The notes beneath the pieces were generated by a model, which saw only the letters and a program-made list of their open reading frames with translations, was not told the origin of the DNA and did no database searches. Both the position numbers and the translations under genes were made by a program. A stretch of 64,000 bases of DNA from Brevibacterium jeotgali (GTDB lineage: Bacteria; Actinomycetota; Actinomycetes; Actinomycetales; Brevibacteriaceae), in NCBI RefSeq assembly GCF_900169175.1, contig NZ_FXZM01000003.1, forward strand, positions 62,001 to 126,000, read 5' to 3'. Shown piece after piece: positions 1 through 8,874 of this stretch (the first letter of the stretch is position 1; each line of letters starts with the position of its first letter).

Positions 1-1
1 T

Positions 2-352
2 CCCACGAGCGATCCCACGGGAGAGCCCACGGGTGAGCCCACGGGCGACCCGACCCAGGAGCCGACGAGCGATCCCACGGGCGATCCGACGGGCGAGCCG
101 ACCGGCGATCCGACGGGCGAGCCCACCGAACCGGGCAGCCCGGAGCCGACGGACTCCGAATCCCCGGACGCCCCGCGTCCCGACGAGTCGGACGACCCGC
201 GCGACGGGTCCGATGACGACGAGAACGCGGACCGCGGGGACGACGGCACCCTGCCTCGCACGGGCACACAGGTGGGTCTCGCCCTCGCGCTGGGCAGCAT
301 TCTCATCGTGGCGGGCCTCGTGGTGACGAGGCTGGCGCGCAGGGAGGTCTGA
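2..352 (+). CDS. LPXTG cell-wall anchored surface protein (C-terminal fragment)
   Basis: Only the last 116 residues are present because the gene enters from the left edge. The visible part is a Pro/Thr/Gly/Asp/Glu repeat stalk with units like PTGDPTGEP, then an acidic stretch. A textbook sorting signal follows: LPRTG at fragment residue 84, a hydrophobic helix, and a positive tail (TRLARREV). Sortase would cleave in LPRTG and link the protein to peptidoglycan. The reading frame is fixed by the sorting signal and the stop at 350-352. The binding or enzymatic head lies outside the window, so the function is unknown. Confidence 0.85.
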   Translation, partial: PTSDPTGEPTGEPTGDPTQEPTSDPTGDPTGEPTGDPTGEPTEPGSPEPTDSESPDAPRPDESDDPRDGSDDDENADRGDDGTLPRTGTQVGLALALGSILIVAGLVVTRLARREV

Positions 353-386
353 CCCTTCGTCCCACCGCACGTGACGTCGGTGCAGT

Positions 387-423
387 GGCCCCGGAAGCGC
401 GGGAACTCCGCGCATCCGGGGCC
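387..423 (+). terminator. Stem-loop terminator after the LPXTG gene
   Basis: Nine perfect outer pairs (387-395 with 415-423) continue after one mismatch into six more pairs (397-402 with 408-413) around a GAACT loop. There is no U-tract, which is common for GC-rich actinobacterial terminators. Confidence 0.6.
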
Positions 424-522
424 GCTCCCCGTCTCACCAAGAGAACATGCTGGTGATTCTTAACGCTCCCTGAGAGAATTCCCGGGCGCCGACCGCACCC
501 GGCGATCACCAGAGGAGACTCC

Positions 523-1875
523 ATGACTGCGATGACTGCAGGTTCCCCCGAACCCGCATCCACTCCCGCGACCGCCCGGCCGGGCGCGCCCACCTCCCCG
601 AAGGAGATGCGACGCGTCGCAGGGGCCAGCGCCATCGGCACCGGCATCGAACTCTATGACTTCCTGATCTTCGGCCTCGCCGCGGGCCTCGTGTTCCCGC
701 AGCTGTTCTTCCCGGAGTCGGACCCCCTCATCGGTTCACTCCTGTCGTTCATGACGTTCGGTGCGGGCTTCCTGTCCCGGCCGCTGGGCGGCATCGTGTT
801 CGGCCACTTCGGCGACCGGTTCTCGCGCAAGACGATGCTCGTCATCTCGCTGGTCGCCACGGGCGCCTGCACGGTCGCGATGGGTCTGCTCCCCACCTAT
901 GCCGCGGTCGGCGTCCTCGCGCCGATCCTGCTCGTCGCACTGCGCGTGCTGCAGGGCTTCTTCATGGGTGGTGAACAGTCCGGCGCGTTCCTCATGGTCA
1001 CCGAGCACGCACCGCGCGGCCGCAAGTCGTTCTTCGGCGCCTTCGTCACCGCAGGCTCGCCCATCGGCAGCATCCTGGGCATCGGCGTCTTCAACATCGT
1101 GGCCGTCGCCACCGGCCCCGCCTTCACCGACTGGGGCTGGCGCGTGCCGTTCCTCGCCTCCGCCGTCCTCATCGCCGTCGGCATCTACGTGCGCCTGGGG
1201 ATCTCGGAGAGCCCCGTCTTCAAGACGATGGCCGACGGCCCCCAGGTGTCGCGCCTGCCGCTGGCGGGAGTGATCGCCACGGCGATGCCGCTGATCATCG
1301 GCGGCGTGCTGGTGAATCTGGGCTTCAACCTCTTCATCTTCATCATCAACTCGTTCAGCATGTCCTACGGCACGGAGCAGCTGGGGATGGACCGCAGCGT
1401 CATCCTGCTGAGCGGCATGGCCGGATCCGTGGGCATGCTCATCGCCGTGTTCGTAGCCGGTTGGCTGGCGGACAAGTACGGACTGCTGCGCATCATGATG
1501 GCCGGTGCCGTCTTCCAGATCCTCTGGGCGTTCCCCTACTTCTGGCTCTTCGACAGCCGCAGCGTCGGCCTCATCTACCTCGCGGTGATCGTCGCCTACA
1601 TCGGTCTGAGCTTCGTGTTCGGACCCATGGCCGCCTTCTACGTGAGTCTCTTCAAGCCCGAGTACCGCTACTCCGGCGTCGCCCTCTCGTACAACCTGGG
1701 TGCCGTGCTGGGCGGCGGACTCTCCCCGACGATCGCGACGGCGCTGCTGGGCACCTTCGACGGCAGCGCCGGCATCTCCCTCTACATCGCGATCGGCGGC
1801 GCACTGTCCGCGATCGGCCTGCTCATCACCGCCAAGCAGGTGCAGAGGTCCTCGACCGCCACACTGGGTGACTGA
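523..1875 (+). CDS. MFS transporter, metabolite:H+ symporter (MHS) family
   Basis: This 450-residue protein has about 12 hydrophobic segments and resembles the MHS branch of the major facilitator superfamily (ProP, ShiA and KgtP-type proton symporters for organic acids or osmolytes). The cytoplasmic loop 2-3 signature is clear (GHFGDRFSRKTML, about residue 91), and an early 'GTGIELYDFLIFG' segment is typical of the family. The start at 523 is preceded by AGAGGAG at 511-517; a second ATG three codons later is possible. The gene stands alone between two hairpins. The substrate cannot be told from sequence. Confidence 0.85.
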   Translation: MTAMTAGSPEPASTPATARPGAPTSPKEMRRVAGASAIGTGIELYDFLIFGLAAGLVFPQLFFPESDPLIGSLLSFMTFGAGFLSRPLGGIVFGHFGDRFSRKTMLVISLVATGACTVAMGLLPTYAAVGVLAPILLVALRVLQGFFMGGEQSGAFLMVTEHAPRGRKSFFGAFVTAGSPIGSILGIGVFNIVAVATGPAFTDWGWRVPFLASAVLIAVGIYVRLGISESPVFKTMADGPQVSRLPLAGVIATAMPLIIGGVLVNLGFNLFIFIINSFSMSYGTEQLGMDRSVILLSGMAGSVGMLIAVFVAGWLADKYGLLRIMMAGAVFQILWAFPYFWLFDSRSVGLIYLAVIVAYIGLSFVFGPMAAFYVSLFKPEYRYSGVALSYNLGAVLGGGLSPTIATALLGTFDGSAGISLYIAIGGALSAIGLLITAKQVQRSSTATLGD

Positions 1876-1901
1876 CGCAGGGGCCGCACCTCCTCGTCAC
1901 A

Positions 1902-1960
1902 CGAACACCGCCGCCGAGGCCGCAGCTGGGACCCAGCAGCGGCCTCGGCGGCGGTGTTCG
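1902..1960 (+). terminator. Very strong hairpin after the MHS transporter
   Basis: A perfect 22-bp stem (1902-1923 with 1939-1960) has a further CTGG/CCAG pairing inside the loop. It follows the stop codon by about 25 nt and should end transcription. The remainder of 1876-2178 has no gene; it holds this hairpin, a short direct repeat and the upstream region of the next gene. Confidence 0.75.
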
Positions 1961-2090
1961 TCGTGTGCAGCCGCGTCTGCGTGCGGTCGGTGAGGCGGAG
2001 CGCGGAACGGCGGGACCCCGCAGGGCAGGCCCGTGATCTGCGACACTGCTGAGCGGTGATGTGCAACACTGTCTGGATGTCGCAGTTCAG

Positions 2091-2125
2091 CTGCGCAGAC
2101 GCCGAGTGATCTGCGCAGACGCCGA
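2091..2125. repeat. Two-copy 20-bp direct repeat upstream of BCCT gene
   Basis: CTGCGCAGACGCCGA occurs at 2091-2105 and again at 2111-2125, a 20-bp period of about two helical turns. It lies 54-88 bp before the BCCT start. It could be a tandem operator or one of the many short tandem repeats in this window; the sequence alone does not decide. Confidence 0.5.
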
Positions 2126-2178
2126 TGACGCCGCGGTGTGGGACCATGCCCGGCCAGTTCTGATGAAAGCAGAGGACC

Positions 2179-4128
2179 ATGACAGCCGACGCGAAGCTCC
2201 CGGGCACCACGGATGAGGCGGCGGAGGCCGAGCTGTCCGCCCGCTCGGCGATCCTCAGACCGGTCTTCATCCCGGCTGCGATCGTGATCGTCTCCCTGAT
2301 CGCGCTCGTCCTGCTCTTCCGCGAGCAGACGGAGGAACTCACCGCCGTGCTCAACGAGGCGATCACCGACGGCGTGGGCTGGTGGTACGTCATCGCCGTC
2401 AACGTCTTCCTGGTGTTCGTGCTGTTCTGCGCGTTCACCAAGATCGGTCGGATCCGCCTGGGGCGCGACGACGAGCGCCCGGAGTTCAGCGTGATCTCCT
2501 GGTTCATGATGCTCTTCAGCGCCGGGATGGGCATCGGTCTGGTGTTCTTCGGCGTCGCAGAGCCGCTCAGCAACTACGTGCTGCCTCCGGAAGCGCATGA
2601 GAACGCTCCGATGTCCATCGGAGCAGCGCAGGACTCCGTGGGTCTCATGATGCTGCAGTGGGGGCTTCACCCCTGGGGGATCTACGCGGTGGTGGGCCTG
2701 GGCATCGCCTACATGTCGTTCCGCCGCGGCCGTCCTCTGGCCGTGCGGTGGCTGCTCGAGCCGCTGATCGGTCGCAAGCGCGTCGAGGGATGGATGGGCC
2801 ACACCATCGACGCCGTGGCGATCGTCGGGACGCTGTTCGGCATCGCGACGTCGTTCGGCTTCGGCGTCACCCAGATCATGGCCGGGCTGGAATTCCTGGG
2901 GATCGCGGAGAGCTCTTCGGGTCTGATCGTCGGCGTGATCGCCGTCGTCACGGCCGTGGCGCTCTGGTCGGTGCTCTCCGGTGTGCACAAGGGACTGAAG
3001 TGGCTGTCGAACTTCAACATGTCGTTGGCGGCGCTGCTGGCGCTGGTGGTCTTCCTCATCGGGCCGACGATCTTCCTGCTGCAGGCGATTCCGCTCAATG
3101 CAGGTTCGTACCTGAGCCAGCTGCCGATCAACGCGCTGCACACCGGTGCCTGGTCGACGGACGGCTGGGAGGCCGCATGGACGATCGGCTACTGGGGCTG
3201 GTGGACGAGCTGGGCACCCTTCGTCGGCATGTTCATCGCGCGCATCTCGCGTGGCCGCACCATCCGTGAGTTCGTGCTGGGAGTGCTCATCGCCCCCACG
3301 GCAGCGAGCCTCGTCTGGTTCACGATCTTCGGATCCGGCTCGATGTTCTACGCGAACGCCGGTCAGCTCGATGTCAGTGAGGGAGTCGACAGCACAGCGT
3401 CGCTGTTCCAGTTCTTCGACCTGTTCCCCATCGGCGCGGTCCTCAGTGTCGTCGCGATCATCGTCGTGGTGTTCTTCTTCGTCACGTCGTCGGACTCCGG
3501 ATCGCTCGTCATCGACATGCTCGCCTGCGGCGGCAAGGTCGAGACGCCGAAGTCCACCCGCGTGTTCTGGGCGATCCTCGAAGGCGCCGTCGCGGCAGTC
3601 CTGCTGGTGGTCGGGGGCGATGCGGCCCTCACCGCGCTGCAGACGGTCGCCGTGTCCACCGCGGCGCCCTTCTCCGTCATCCTCGTCCTGGCCTGTGTCG
3701 CGCTGTACCGGGCGTTCCGTCACGACGTGGCGACGATGCCGGAGCACATCCAGGTGCTCACGCCTGCTGAGTCCGAGGAGTCTGCGGAACCGCTGTCTGC
3801 ACGGTTCCGCCGCGAGGTGCACGGTCTGCGCGGGGTCTCTGCATCGTTGGGCGGGCTTCCGCGGAACCGTGAAGGCCAGGAGAGCACGGTCGATCCCGAC
3901 ATCGTCTCGTATCGTCCCGTGCCGTCGAACATGCTCGAGTTCGATCCCGCTACCGGACGACCAGTGCTCGCGGACAGCGGACCCGACCCGTTGGGAGGCG
4001 AAGTCTTCGACACGGAGGAGTTCCAGACCTCGCAGGAGTACGTCGACATGGGAGGAGCGGTCGACCAGGCATCAGAGAAGGGTTCCGGTGAGTCGCCGGA
4101 TGAGCCGCCCGATCCCGCCAGGCCGTGA
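2179..4128 (+). CDS. BCCT-family betaine/choline/carnitine transporter (BetP-like)
   Basis: This 649-residue secondary transporter has 12 predicted membrane segments and takes up quaternary ammonium osmolytes. The glycine motif of TM3 is complete (AGMGIG, residues 115-120), as in sodium-coupled BetP. The aromatic box is conserved: W161, W166 and Y169, and 'YWGWWTSWAPF' near residue 337, followed by FIARISRGRTIREF. The acidic cytoplasmic C-tail of about 120 residues is long; in BetP the C-tail senses osmotic stress, but this tail is acidic and not obviously alike. The start has an AGAGGA site. The gene converges with a second, different BCCT gene. Confidence 0.9.
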   Translation: MTADAKLPGTTDEAAEAELSARSAILRPVFIPAAIVIVSLIALVLLFREQTEELTAVLNEAITDGVGWWYVIAVNVFLVFVLFCAFTKIGRIRLGRDDERPEFSVISWFMMLFSAGMGIGLVFFGVAEPLSNYVLPPEAHENAPMSIGAAQDSVGLMMLQWGLHPWGIYAVVGLGIAYMSFRRGRPLAVRWLLEPLIGRKRVEGWMGHTIDAVAIVGTLFGIATSFGFGVTQIMAGLEFLGIAESSSGLIVGVIAVVTAVALWSVLSGVHKGLKWLSNFNMSLAALLALVVFLIGPTIFLLQAIPLNAGSYLSQLPINALHTGAWSTDGWEAAWTIGYWGWWTSWAPFVGMFIARISRGRTIREFVLGVLIAPTAASLVWFTIFGSGSMFYANAGQLDVSEGVDSTASLFQFFDLFPIGAVLSVVAIIVVVFFFVTSSDSGSLVIDMLACGGKVETPKSTRVFWAILEGAVAAVLLVVGGDAALTALQTVAVSTAAPFSVILVLACVALYRAFRHDVATMPEHIQVLTPAESEESAEPLSARFRREVHGLRGVSASLGGLPRNREGQESTVDPDIVSYRPVPSNMLEFDPATGRPVLADSGPDPLGGEVFDTEEFQTSQEYVDMGGAVDQASEKGSGESPDEPPDPARP

Positions 4129-4150
4129 TGTGCTGACCAGCCGTCAGATA

Positions 4151-4196
4151 AGCCAGTGGCCGGGGCCCCTCGCAGGAGGTGCCCCGGCCACTGGCT
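4151..4196. terminator. Bidirectional terminator between the two BCCT genes
   Basis: A perfect 16-bp stem (4151-4166 with 4181-4196) has a 14-nt loop and sits between convergent genes. It should stop transcription from both sides. Confidence 0.75.
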
Positions 4197-4278
4197 GTCC
4201 GGACCGGTCTCCATCTTGGACCGGCTCGGACTCAGGACTCAGTCAGCCGTCGGCCGGCTGAGTCGCGCTCAGCGCGCT

Positions 4279-6093
4279 TCAGCCGTCGACGTTCGGCTTC
4301 GGCAGCTTCCGGCTGCCCGTGCGGCCTGCCAGGGTGGAATCGCGCCGGTGGCGGCGGACATCCCGACCCGTCGGGGGACGGATGTAAGGATCCTGCATGA
4401 CCGGGACCTCGGTCGCGGGCTGCGGTCGAGTCGTCGTGCTGACAGGGTCCTCGTAGTCGTACTTGTCGTCCTCGATCCGCATACGGCGGACCGTCTCCTC
4501 CGGCGTGAGCACCTTGCGCCATTCACGAGTGCGCATGGCGGGCATCTCGCCGGCGTCTTCCTTGAGTGCGCGATGCAGCGCGTACATCTGGAAGAACGCG
4601 ATGATGAAGAACGGCAGACCGATGAGGATGCTGATGGACTGGAGGGCGCCCAGGCCTCCCTCGCCCGAGAACACGAGCAGCGTCGCGGTGATGAGGCCCA
4701 CCGCCAGAGCCCAGAACAGGCGCTGACCCAGAGGGTTGAAGTCCTCGTGGCCGTTGGCCATCGTGTCGATCACGAGCGCGGCGGAGTCGAGCGAGGTGAT
4801 GAAGAAGATGATGACGATCACGATCGCGAAGACGGAGACGATCCATGCCGCGGGGTAGTGGGACAGCAGTTCGAAGAGGGCGCCGGGGATGTCGCCATCG
4901 TCCACGACCCGTTCGACCAGTCCACCGTCACCATTGAGCTCGATGTCCATGGAGGCGTAGCCGAAGATGCCGAACCACACGACGGAGAACAGCGACGGCA
5001 CGGCGAGCACGCCCACGACGAACTGGCGGATCGTGCGGCCGCGTGAGATGCGGGCGATGAAGATGCCCACGAACGGGGACCACGTGATGGTCCATGCCCA
5101 GTAGAAGACGGTCCAGGTGTTCTGCCAGCCGGTATCGGCGAAGGTGTCGTTCCACAGTGCCAGCTCAGGCAGGTTCATCACGTAGGAGCCGAACGACTCG
5201 ATCGTCCCCTTGAGCATGAACACCGTCGCTCCGCCGGCGACGAGCACGAAGAGCATCAGCGCGATCGCGGAGATGATGTTGACGTTGGCGAGGACCTTGA
5301 TCCCCTTCTCCAGGCCGAGGCCCACGGAGATCATCGCGATGCCGGTGACGACGCCGATGATGATGAGCTGCCAGCCGGCGTTCTGCGGGATGCCGACCAG
5401 CTGCTCCAGACCGCCATTGATCTGCAGCACGCCCAGGCCGATCGAGACGGCCACGCCGAAGACCGTGCCGATGATGGCGACGATGTCGATGAACTTACCG
5501 ATCGGTCCGTGGATGCGACGGCCCAGGATCGGCTGGAAGATCGACGAGACGCGCGGCGGCAGGTTCCGCTTGTGGATGAAGTATGCGAAGCCCAGGGCCG
5601 GAAGGGTGAAGATCGCCCAGGTGTGGAAGGTGAAGTGGTAAAGGGAGAAGTTGATGGCCTCCATCGCCGCAGCCTGGGTCTCCGCCTGGATCCCCAGTGC
5701 TTCACCGCGCGGTGGGGCACCGAAGTGGCTGACGGGTTCCGCCACGCCCCAGAACATGAGGATGGTCCCGATGCCCGCAGCGAAGAGCATGCCGAACCAT
5801 GTCAGGTTGGAGTGCTCCGGCTTCTCGTCATCCGGCCCCAGCTTCACGCGGCCGAAACGGCTGGCGGCGATATAGATGAGGAACACCAGGAAGAGCGTCA
5901 CTCCCAGGATGTAGAACCAGCCGAGGTTCTCCATGAGCCATTGGGAAGCGACACCGGTCGCCGAGGAGAGCGGATCGGTGAAGAGGATCGTCGCTATGAC
6001 GAAGAGGAGGATGATGCCCGCGGCACCGAAGAAGATGACCGGAGTCGTCCTCAGCCGCAGGCTGTCATGGAGGCGGTTCAACATGTTCCGCAC
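4279..6093 (-). CDS. BCCT-family transporter with altered substrate-site aromatics
   Basis: This 604-residue BCCT protein carries the family block 'WSPFVGIFIARISRGRTIRQF' near residue 338. The TM3 glycine motif reads GIGTI (107-111) instead of GMGIG. Two of the aromatic positions that hold the ammonium group in BetP are changed: F154 and F162 stand where BetP has W189 and Y197, and T335 replaces a tryptophan. W159 is kept. It is therefore a BCCT by fold, but its substrate or coupling ion may differ from its neighbour's. The C-terminal 90 residues are charged and end in a basic tail. GGAAGG lies 8 nt before the ATG. Confidence 0.88.
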   Translation of the reverse strand: MRNMLNRLHDSLRLRTTPVIFFGAAGIILLFVIATILFTDPLSSATGVASQWLMENLGWFYILGVTLFLVFLIYIAASRFGRVKLGPDDEKPEHSNLTWFGMLFAAGIGTILMFWGVAEPVSHFGAPPRGEALGIQAETQAAAMEAINFSLYHFTFHTWAIFTLPALGFAYFIHKRNLPPRVSSIFQPILGRRIHGPIGKFIDIVAIIGTVFGVAVSIGLGVLQINGGLEQLVGIPQNAGWQLIIIGVVTGIAMISVGLGLEKGIKVLANVNIISAIALMLFVLVAGGATVFMLKGTIESFGSYVMNLPELALWNDTFADTGWQNTWTVFYWAWTITWSPFVGIFIARISRGRTIRQFVVGVLAVPSLFSVVWFGIFGYASMDIELNGDGGLVERVVDDGDIPGALFELLSHYPAAWIVSVFAIVIVIIFFITSLDSAALVIDTMANGHEDFNPLGQRLFWALAVGLITATLLVFSGEGGLGALQSISILIGLPFFIIAFFQMYALHRALKEDAGEMPAMRTREWRKVLTPEETVRRMRIEDDKYDYEDPVSTTTRPQPATEVPVMQDPYIRPPTGRDVRRHRRDSTLAGRTGSRKLPKPNVDG

Positions 6094-6225
6094 CTTCCGC
6101 AGTCAGGTGTGAGACAAGAAACCCGTACAGCGCTCCCTGCCTCGTGGCTAGTGGCTCGGTTCGCTGAGCCTAGCAGGAGACAGTGCAGGTGGCGGGGGTA
6201 TTCGGAGGCTGGCGCGGGGCGCCTG

Positions 6226-6822
6226 TCAGTCTTCCTCGTCGTCCTCGCCATGGCCGAACGGGTCCGGATCCGTGCCGGGAAGCCATGAGACGCCCGGCAC
6301 GTTGTAGCCCTCCGCCTTCTGCTCGCGCTTCCAGCGGCGCTTCCACTTGTCCTGCAGGCGATCGACGTAGAGGGTGCCCTGCAGGTGGTCGTACTCGTGC
6401 TGCATGATCCGGGCGAACCAGCCCTCGACGACCAGTGAGATCGTCTCCCCGTTCTCGTCCTTGCCGTTGATCGTCACCTTCTCGCTGCGCTTGAGCGGGA
6501 AGTCCAGCGTCGGCACGGACAGGCAGCCTTCCGATTCGGCATCGGGGTCCGGGCGGCCGTCGGACACCTTGGAGCCCACAAGCACCGGGTTGATGAACAC
6601 GCCGCGGCGCCGCACCTGTGCGACATCGTCCTCCGCGTCGTACACGAAGATCTGCTTGCCGACGCCGATCTGCGGGGCGGCCAGCCCCACGCCGTTGGAT
6701 GCGGCAAGAGTGTCGAACATGTCAGCGACGAGCGTGCGCAGCTCGTCGTCGAACTCCGTCACCCTGTCCGCAGCGCGGTGCAGGACGGGCTCTCCATAGA
6801 CGACGATGGGGTGAATGGTCAT
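6226..6822 (-). CDS. def: Peptide deformylase
   Basis: This enzyme removes the formyl group from the initiator methionine of nascent proteins. All three class-I motifs are present: GVGLAAPQIG (44-53), EGCLSVP with metal ligand C100, and QHEYDHLQG with metal ligands H142 and H146 and catalytic E143. Its 198 residues include a basic/acidic C-terminal extension after the helix, as in many actinobacterial deformylases. The gene is flanked by unrelated genes and is probably transcribed alone. Confidence 0.95.
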   Translation of the reverse strand: MTIHPIVVYGEPVLHRAADRVTEFDDELRTLVADMFDTLAASNGVGLAAPQIGVGKQIFVYDAEDDVAQVRRRGVFINPVLVGSKVSDGRPDPDAESEGCLSVPTLDFPLKRSEKVTINGKDENGETISLVVEGWFARIMQHEYDHLQGTLYVDRLQDKWKRRWKREQKAEGYNVPGVSWLPGTDPDPFGHGEDDEED

Positions 6823-6972
6823 GGGCAGAATCCTATCGGGGCCGGACTGCGAACGGCCTACGCGGCGAGGTGAGGCCCGTTACGCAGGCACGACTGCGGT
6901 GCATCAGCGGCACTGCGGCCCGACTGCGGCCTTGCAGCTCTGCGGCACGCCTGAGGCACGACTGCGGCAGTT

Positions 6973-7422
6973 CTACAGCGGTGCGCGGTGGGCGACCACG
7001 GTCTTCATGATGAGAGTCGAGGTCATGCGTCGTACACCCGGCAGCTGCAAGAGTGTGGAGTCGTAGAGCTCCTGGTACGTCTGCTTCGAAGCGGTCGCCA
7101 CATAGAGCTGGTAATCCGGAGCTCCGAACAGACGCTGCGCCTGGACGATCTGGGGGACCTGCATGGCGGCCTCTTCGAAAGCCGTCATCGCAGCGTGATT
7201 GCCGGCCTCCATTGTGACGAACACCAGGGCCTCGAACGGCTTGCCGAGCTTCTCGAAATCCAGTTCGGCGCGGAACCCCTGGATGACTCCGCTGGTCTCC
7301 AGATCGCGGAAGCGTCTGTGGCACGCGGAGAGGCTCAGCCCCACCTTCCCCGCTACCTGCGTCATCGTCGCGCGTCCGTCATCGTGCAGCAGTGAAAGAA
7401 TCTCCCGGTCAATCGCATCCAT
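6973..7422 (-). CDS. Lrp/AsnC-family transcriptional regulator
   Basis: This 149-residue regulator has an N-terminal winged HTH (MDAIDREILSLLHDDGRATM, then 'LSACHRRFRDLE') and a C-terminal RAM ligand-binding domain. I chose the start at 7422: it gives the normal family length and has GGGAG about 9 nt upstream, although the reading frame stays open further. The gene diverges from an RhtB/LysE exporter 81 bp away. This arrangement is typical of an amino-acid-responsive Lrp protein that controls its neighbouring exporter; that role is inferred from context. Confidence 0.88.
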   Translation of the reverse strand: MDAIDREILSLLHDDGRATMTQVAGKVGLSLSACHRRFRDLETSGVIQGFRAELDFEKLGKPFEALVFVTMEAGNHAAMTAFEEAAMQVPQIVQAQRLFGAPDYQLYVATASKQTYQELYDSTLLQLPGVRRMTSTLIMKTVVAHRAPL

Positions 7423-7503
7423 GGCGATAAGTCTCCCGATTGACCTCGCGGAAGGCAAGAGATCGCGAAGCACATTCGGAAACGTCCTCAATAGTCTTCC
7501 CTC

Positions 7504-8436
7504 ATGGACTATTCGCTTCTCCTCGCCTTCTGGGGCCTCGCCGCTCTGCTGATCTGCACCCCGGGTGCCGACTGGGCCTATCTGGTCTCCGCGGGACTCC
7601 GTGGTCGCGGTGTCCAGGCCGTCTCCGGAATGGTCGTCGGACATTGTGTGATCGCGCTGGCCGTGGCGCTGGGGCTGGCGGCTGTCGTGTCCACGCACGC
7701 CTGGATGCTCACTGTCATCAGTGTGGTGGGTGGCCTCTACCTCCTCTGGCTGGGGACCTCGGCCCTGCAGAGTCTCCTGCGGGAGCGCAGGGCTGCGACG
7801 GTGCCCAGCGGCGATCGCGGCCATCGCGACGATCGCGTCGACGAGGTGCCGTGCGGCTGCTCAGGGTCGCGGGGCGGCTCAGAGCCGCGCGGGTGCTCAG
7901 GGCCGCGCGGGTGCTCAGGGCCGCGCAGCCATGGCAGGTCGCGCAGCCGTGACAGGCAGCGCGGCCACAACGATGAGGGCCCGCGCCAGAAGGTCAGCGG
8001 TCCGGGTGTGCTGTGCGACGGCGACCCGGTGGTGGCGCCCGGCGGCGACGTGGGAGGCGGTGCAAGGAGTGACGGCGCAAGGAGTGACGGCGAGGCGGCA
8101 GTGGCGGTGAAGCCCCGTGTGCGCGCACTGCCGTCGAAGCGCACTGTCACGCTGCAGGGGATGAGCGTCAGTCTGCTGAACCCCAAGGTGTATCTCATGT
8201 TCCTGGCGCTGGTGCCGCAGTTCGTCTCGGACGCAGCACCGATGTCTGACGCGATGCAGCTGATCGTGCTGGGGGTCGTGCATGTCATCACCTGCGGGAT
8301 CATCTACCTCGCGGTGTCACTCGGCGCAGGCGCGATTCTCATCTCGCGACCGCGCGCGGCCACCGTCGTCACGGGAGTGTCCGGCGTCGTCATGAGCGTG
8401 CTGGGAGTGGTCGTGATCCTCGACGTGATGCTGTGA
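7504..8436 (+). CDS. LysE/RhtB-family amino-acid exporter with a long hydrophilic insertion
   Basis: The N-terminal part matches the RhtB/LysE family, including the 'CTPGADWAYLVSAGLRG' signature near residue 18 and three membrane helices. The second half resumes with 'GMSVSLLNPKVYLMFLALVPQF' and three more helices. About 105 residues of charged Gly/Arg/Ser/Cys-rich sequence lie between the halves, including an 18-bp tandem DNA repeat that encodes RGCSGP units. That makes the protein 310 residues instead of about 205. No clear ribosome site precedes the ATG, so the mRNA may be leaderless. It is probably regulated by the divergent Lrp protein. Confidence 0.8.
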   Translation: MDYSLLLAFWGLAALLICTPGADWAYLVSAGLRGRGVQAVSGMVVGHCVIALAVALGLAAVVSTHAWMLTVISVVGGLYLLWLGTSALQSLLRERRAATVPSGDRGHRDDRVDEVPCGCSGSRGGSEPRGCSGPRGCSGPRSHGRSRSRDRQRGHNDEGPRQKVSGPGVLCDGDPVVAPGGDVGGGARSDGARSDGEAAVAVKPRVRALPSKRTVTLQGMSVSLLNPKVYLMFLALVPQFVSDAAPMSDAMQLIVLGVVHVITCGIIYLAVSLGAGAILISRPRAATVVTGVSGVVMSVLGVVVILDVML

Positions 8437-8466
8437 CGTCTGCAGCGACCTGATCGGCGGAGCGCA

Positions 8467-8526
8467 GCGCGAGCCCTGATCGCGTGGCGCGAGCTCTGAG
8501 CGTGACGCGCGAACTCTGATCGTGAG
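8467..8526. repeat. Three tandem 20-bp repeats
   Basis: Units start at 8467, 8487 and 8507, each beginning GCGCGA and containing CTGA(T/G)CG. They sit in the 438-bp gene-free stretch 8437-8874 after the RhtB exporter, just before a strong hairpin. The rest of that stretch shows a small AACCGG/CCGGTT dyad at 8674-8693 and no convincing gene. Confidence 0.65.
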
Positions 8527-8541
8527 GGGCGGGCGGAGAGG

Positions 8542-8573
8542 TCGACGGACAGGTGTACGCGCCTGTCCGTCGA
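8542..8573 (+). terminator. Stem-loop terminator after the RhtB exporter
   Basis: A perfect 12-bp stem (8542-8553 with 8562-8573) has an 8-nt loop. An outer 13-bp arm with one mismatch (8522-8534 with 8581-8593) extends it into a large cruciform. Confidence 0.65.
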
Positions 8574-8874
8574 ACCAGCGGCCCGTCCCTCACGGGCAAC
8601 CATCCTCGTCGACCGCGGCCCTGCGCTCGTGCCCCCGCACCCAACACGTCCGTCTTCCGGACAGCGGGAACAAAACCGGTCCTCAGCCCGGTTAGGATCG
8701 TTGATACCGCAACGAATCAGCAGCTGAAGCCATTGGCTGGTGTGTGAGCGAGGAGCTCGACGCCTGATGCTGACCGTTCCTCGCAGTTCAAACCGCAGAA
8801 TGTTGCTCGGGGCGTCGAACGATCGACCCGGAACCGTAGGCCGGATTCCCCGAGCAGGAACGGAAAGGGCACAC

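Noticed and set aside
1897-3822. A 641-codon open frame antisense to the BCCT gene
   Set aside because: It is Arg/His/Asp-rich with no domain pattern and runs opposite a clear BCCT transporter. Long antisense frames are expected at this GC content.
8437-8874. Search for a tRNA or other RNA gene in the largest early gap
   Set aside because: No cloverleaf with a TTC-loop motif and acceptor pairing was found; only tandem repeats and a terminator-like cruciform.
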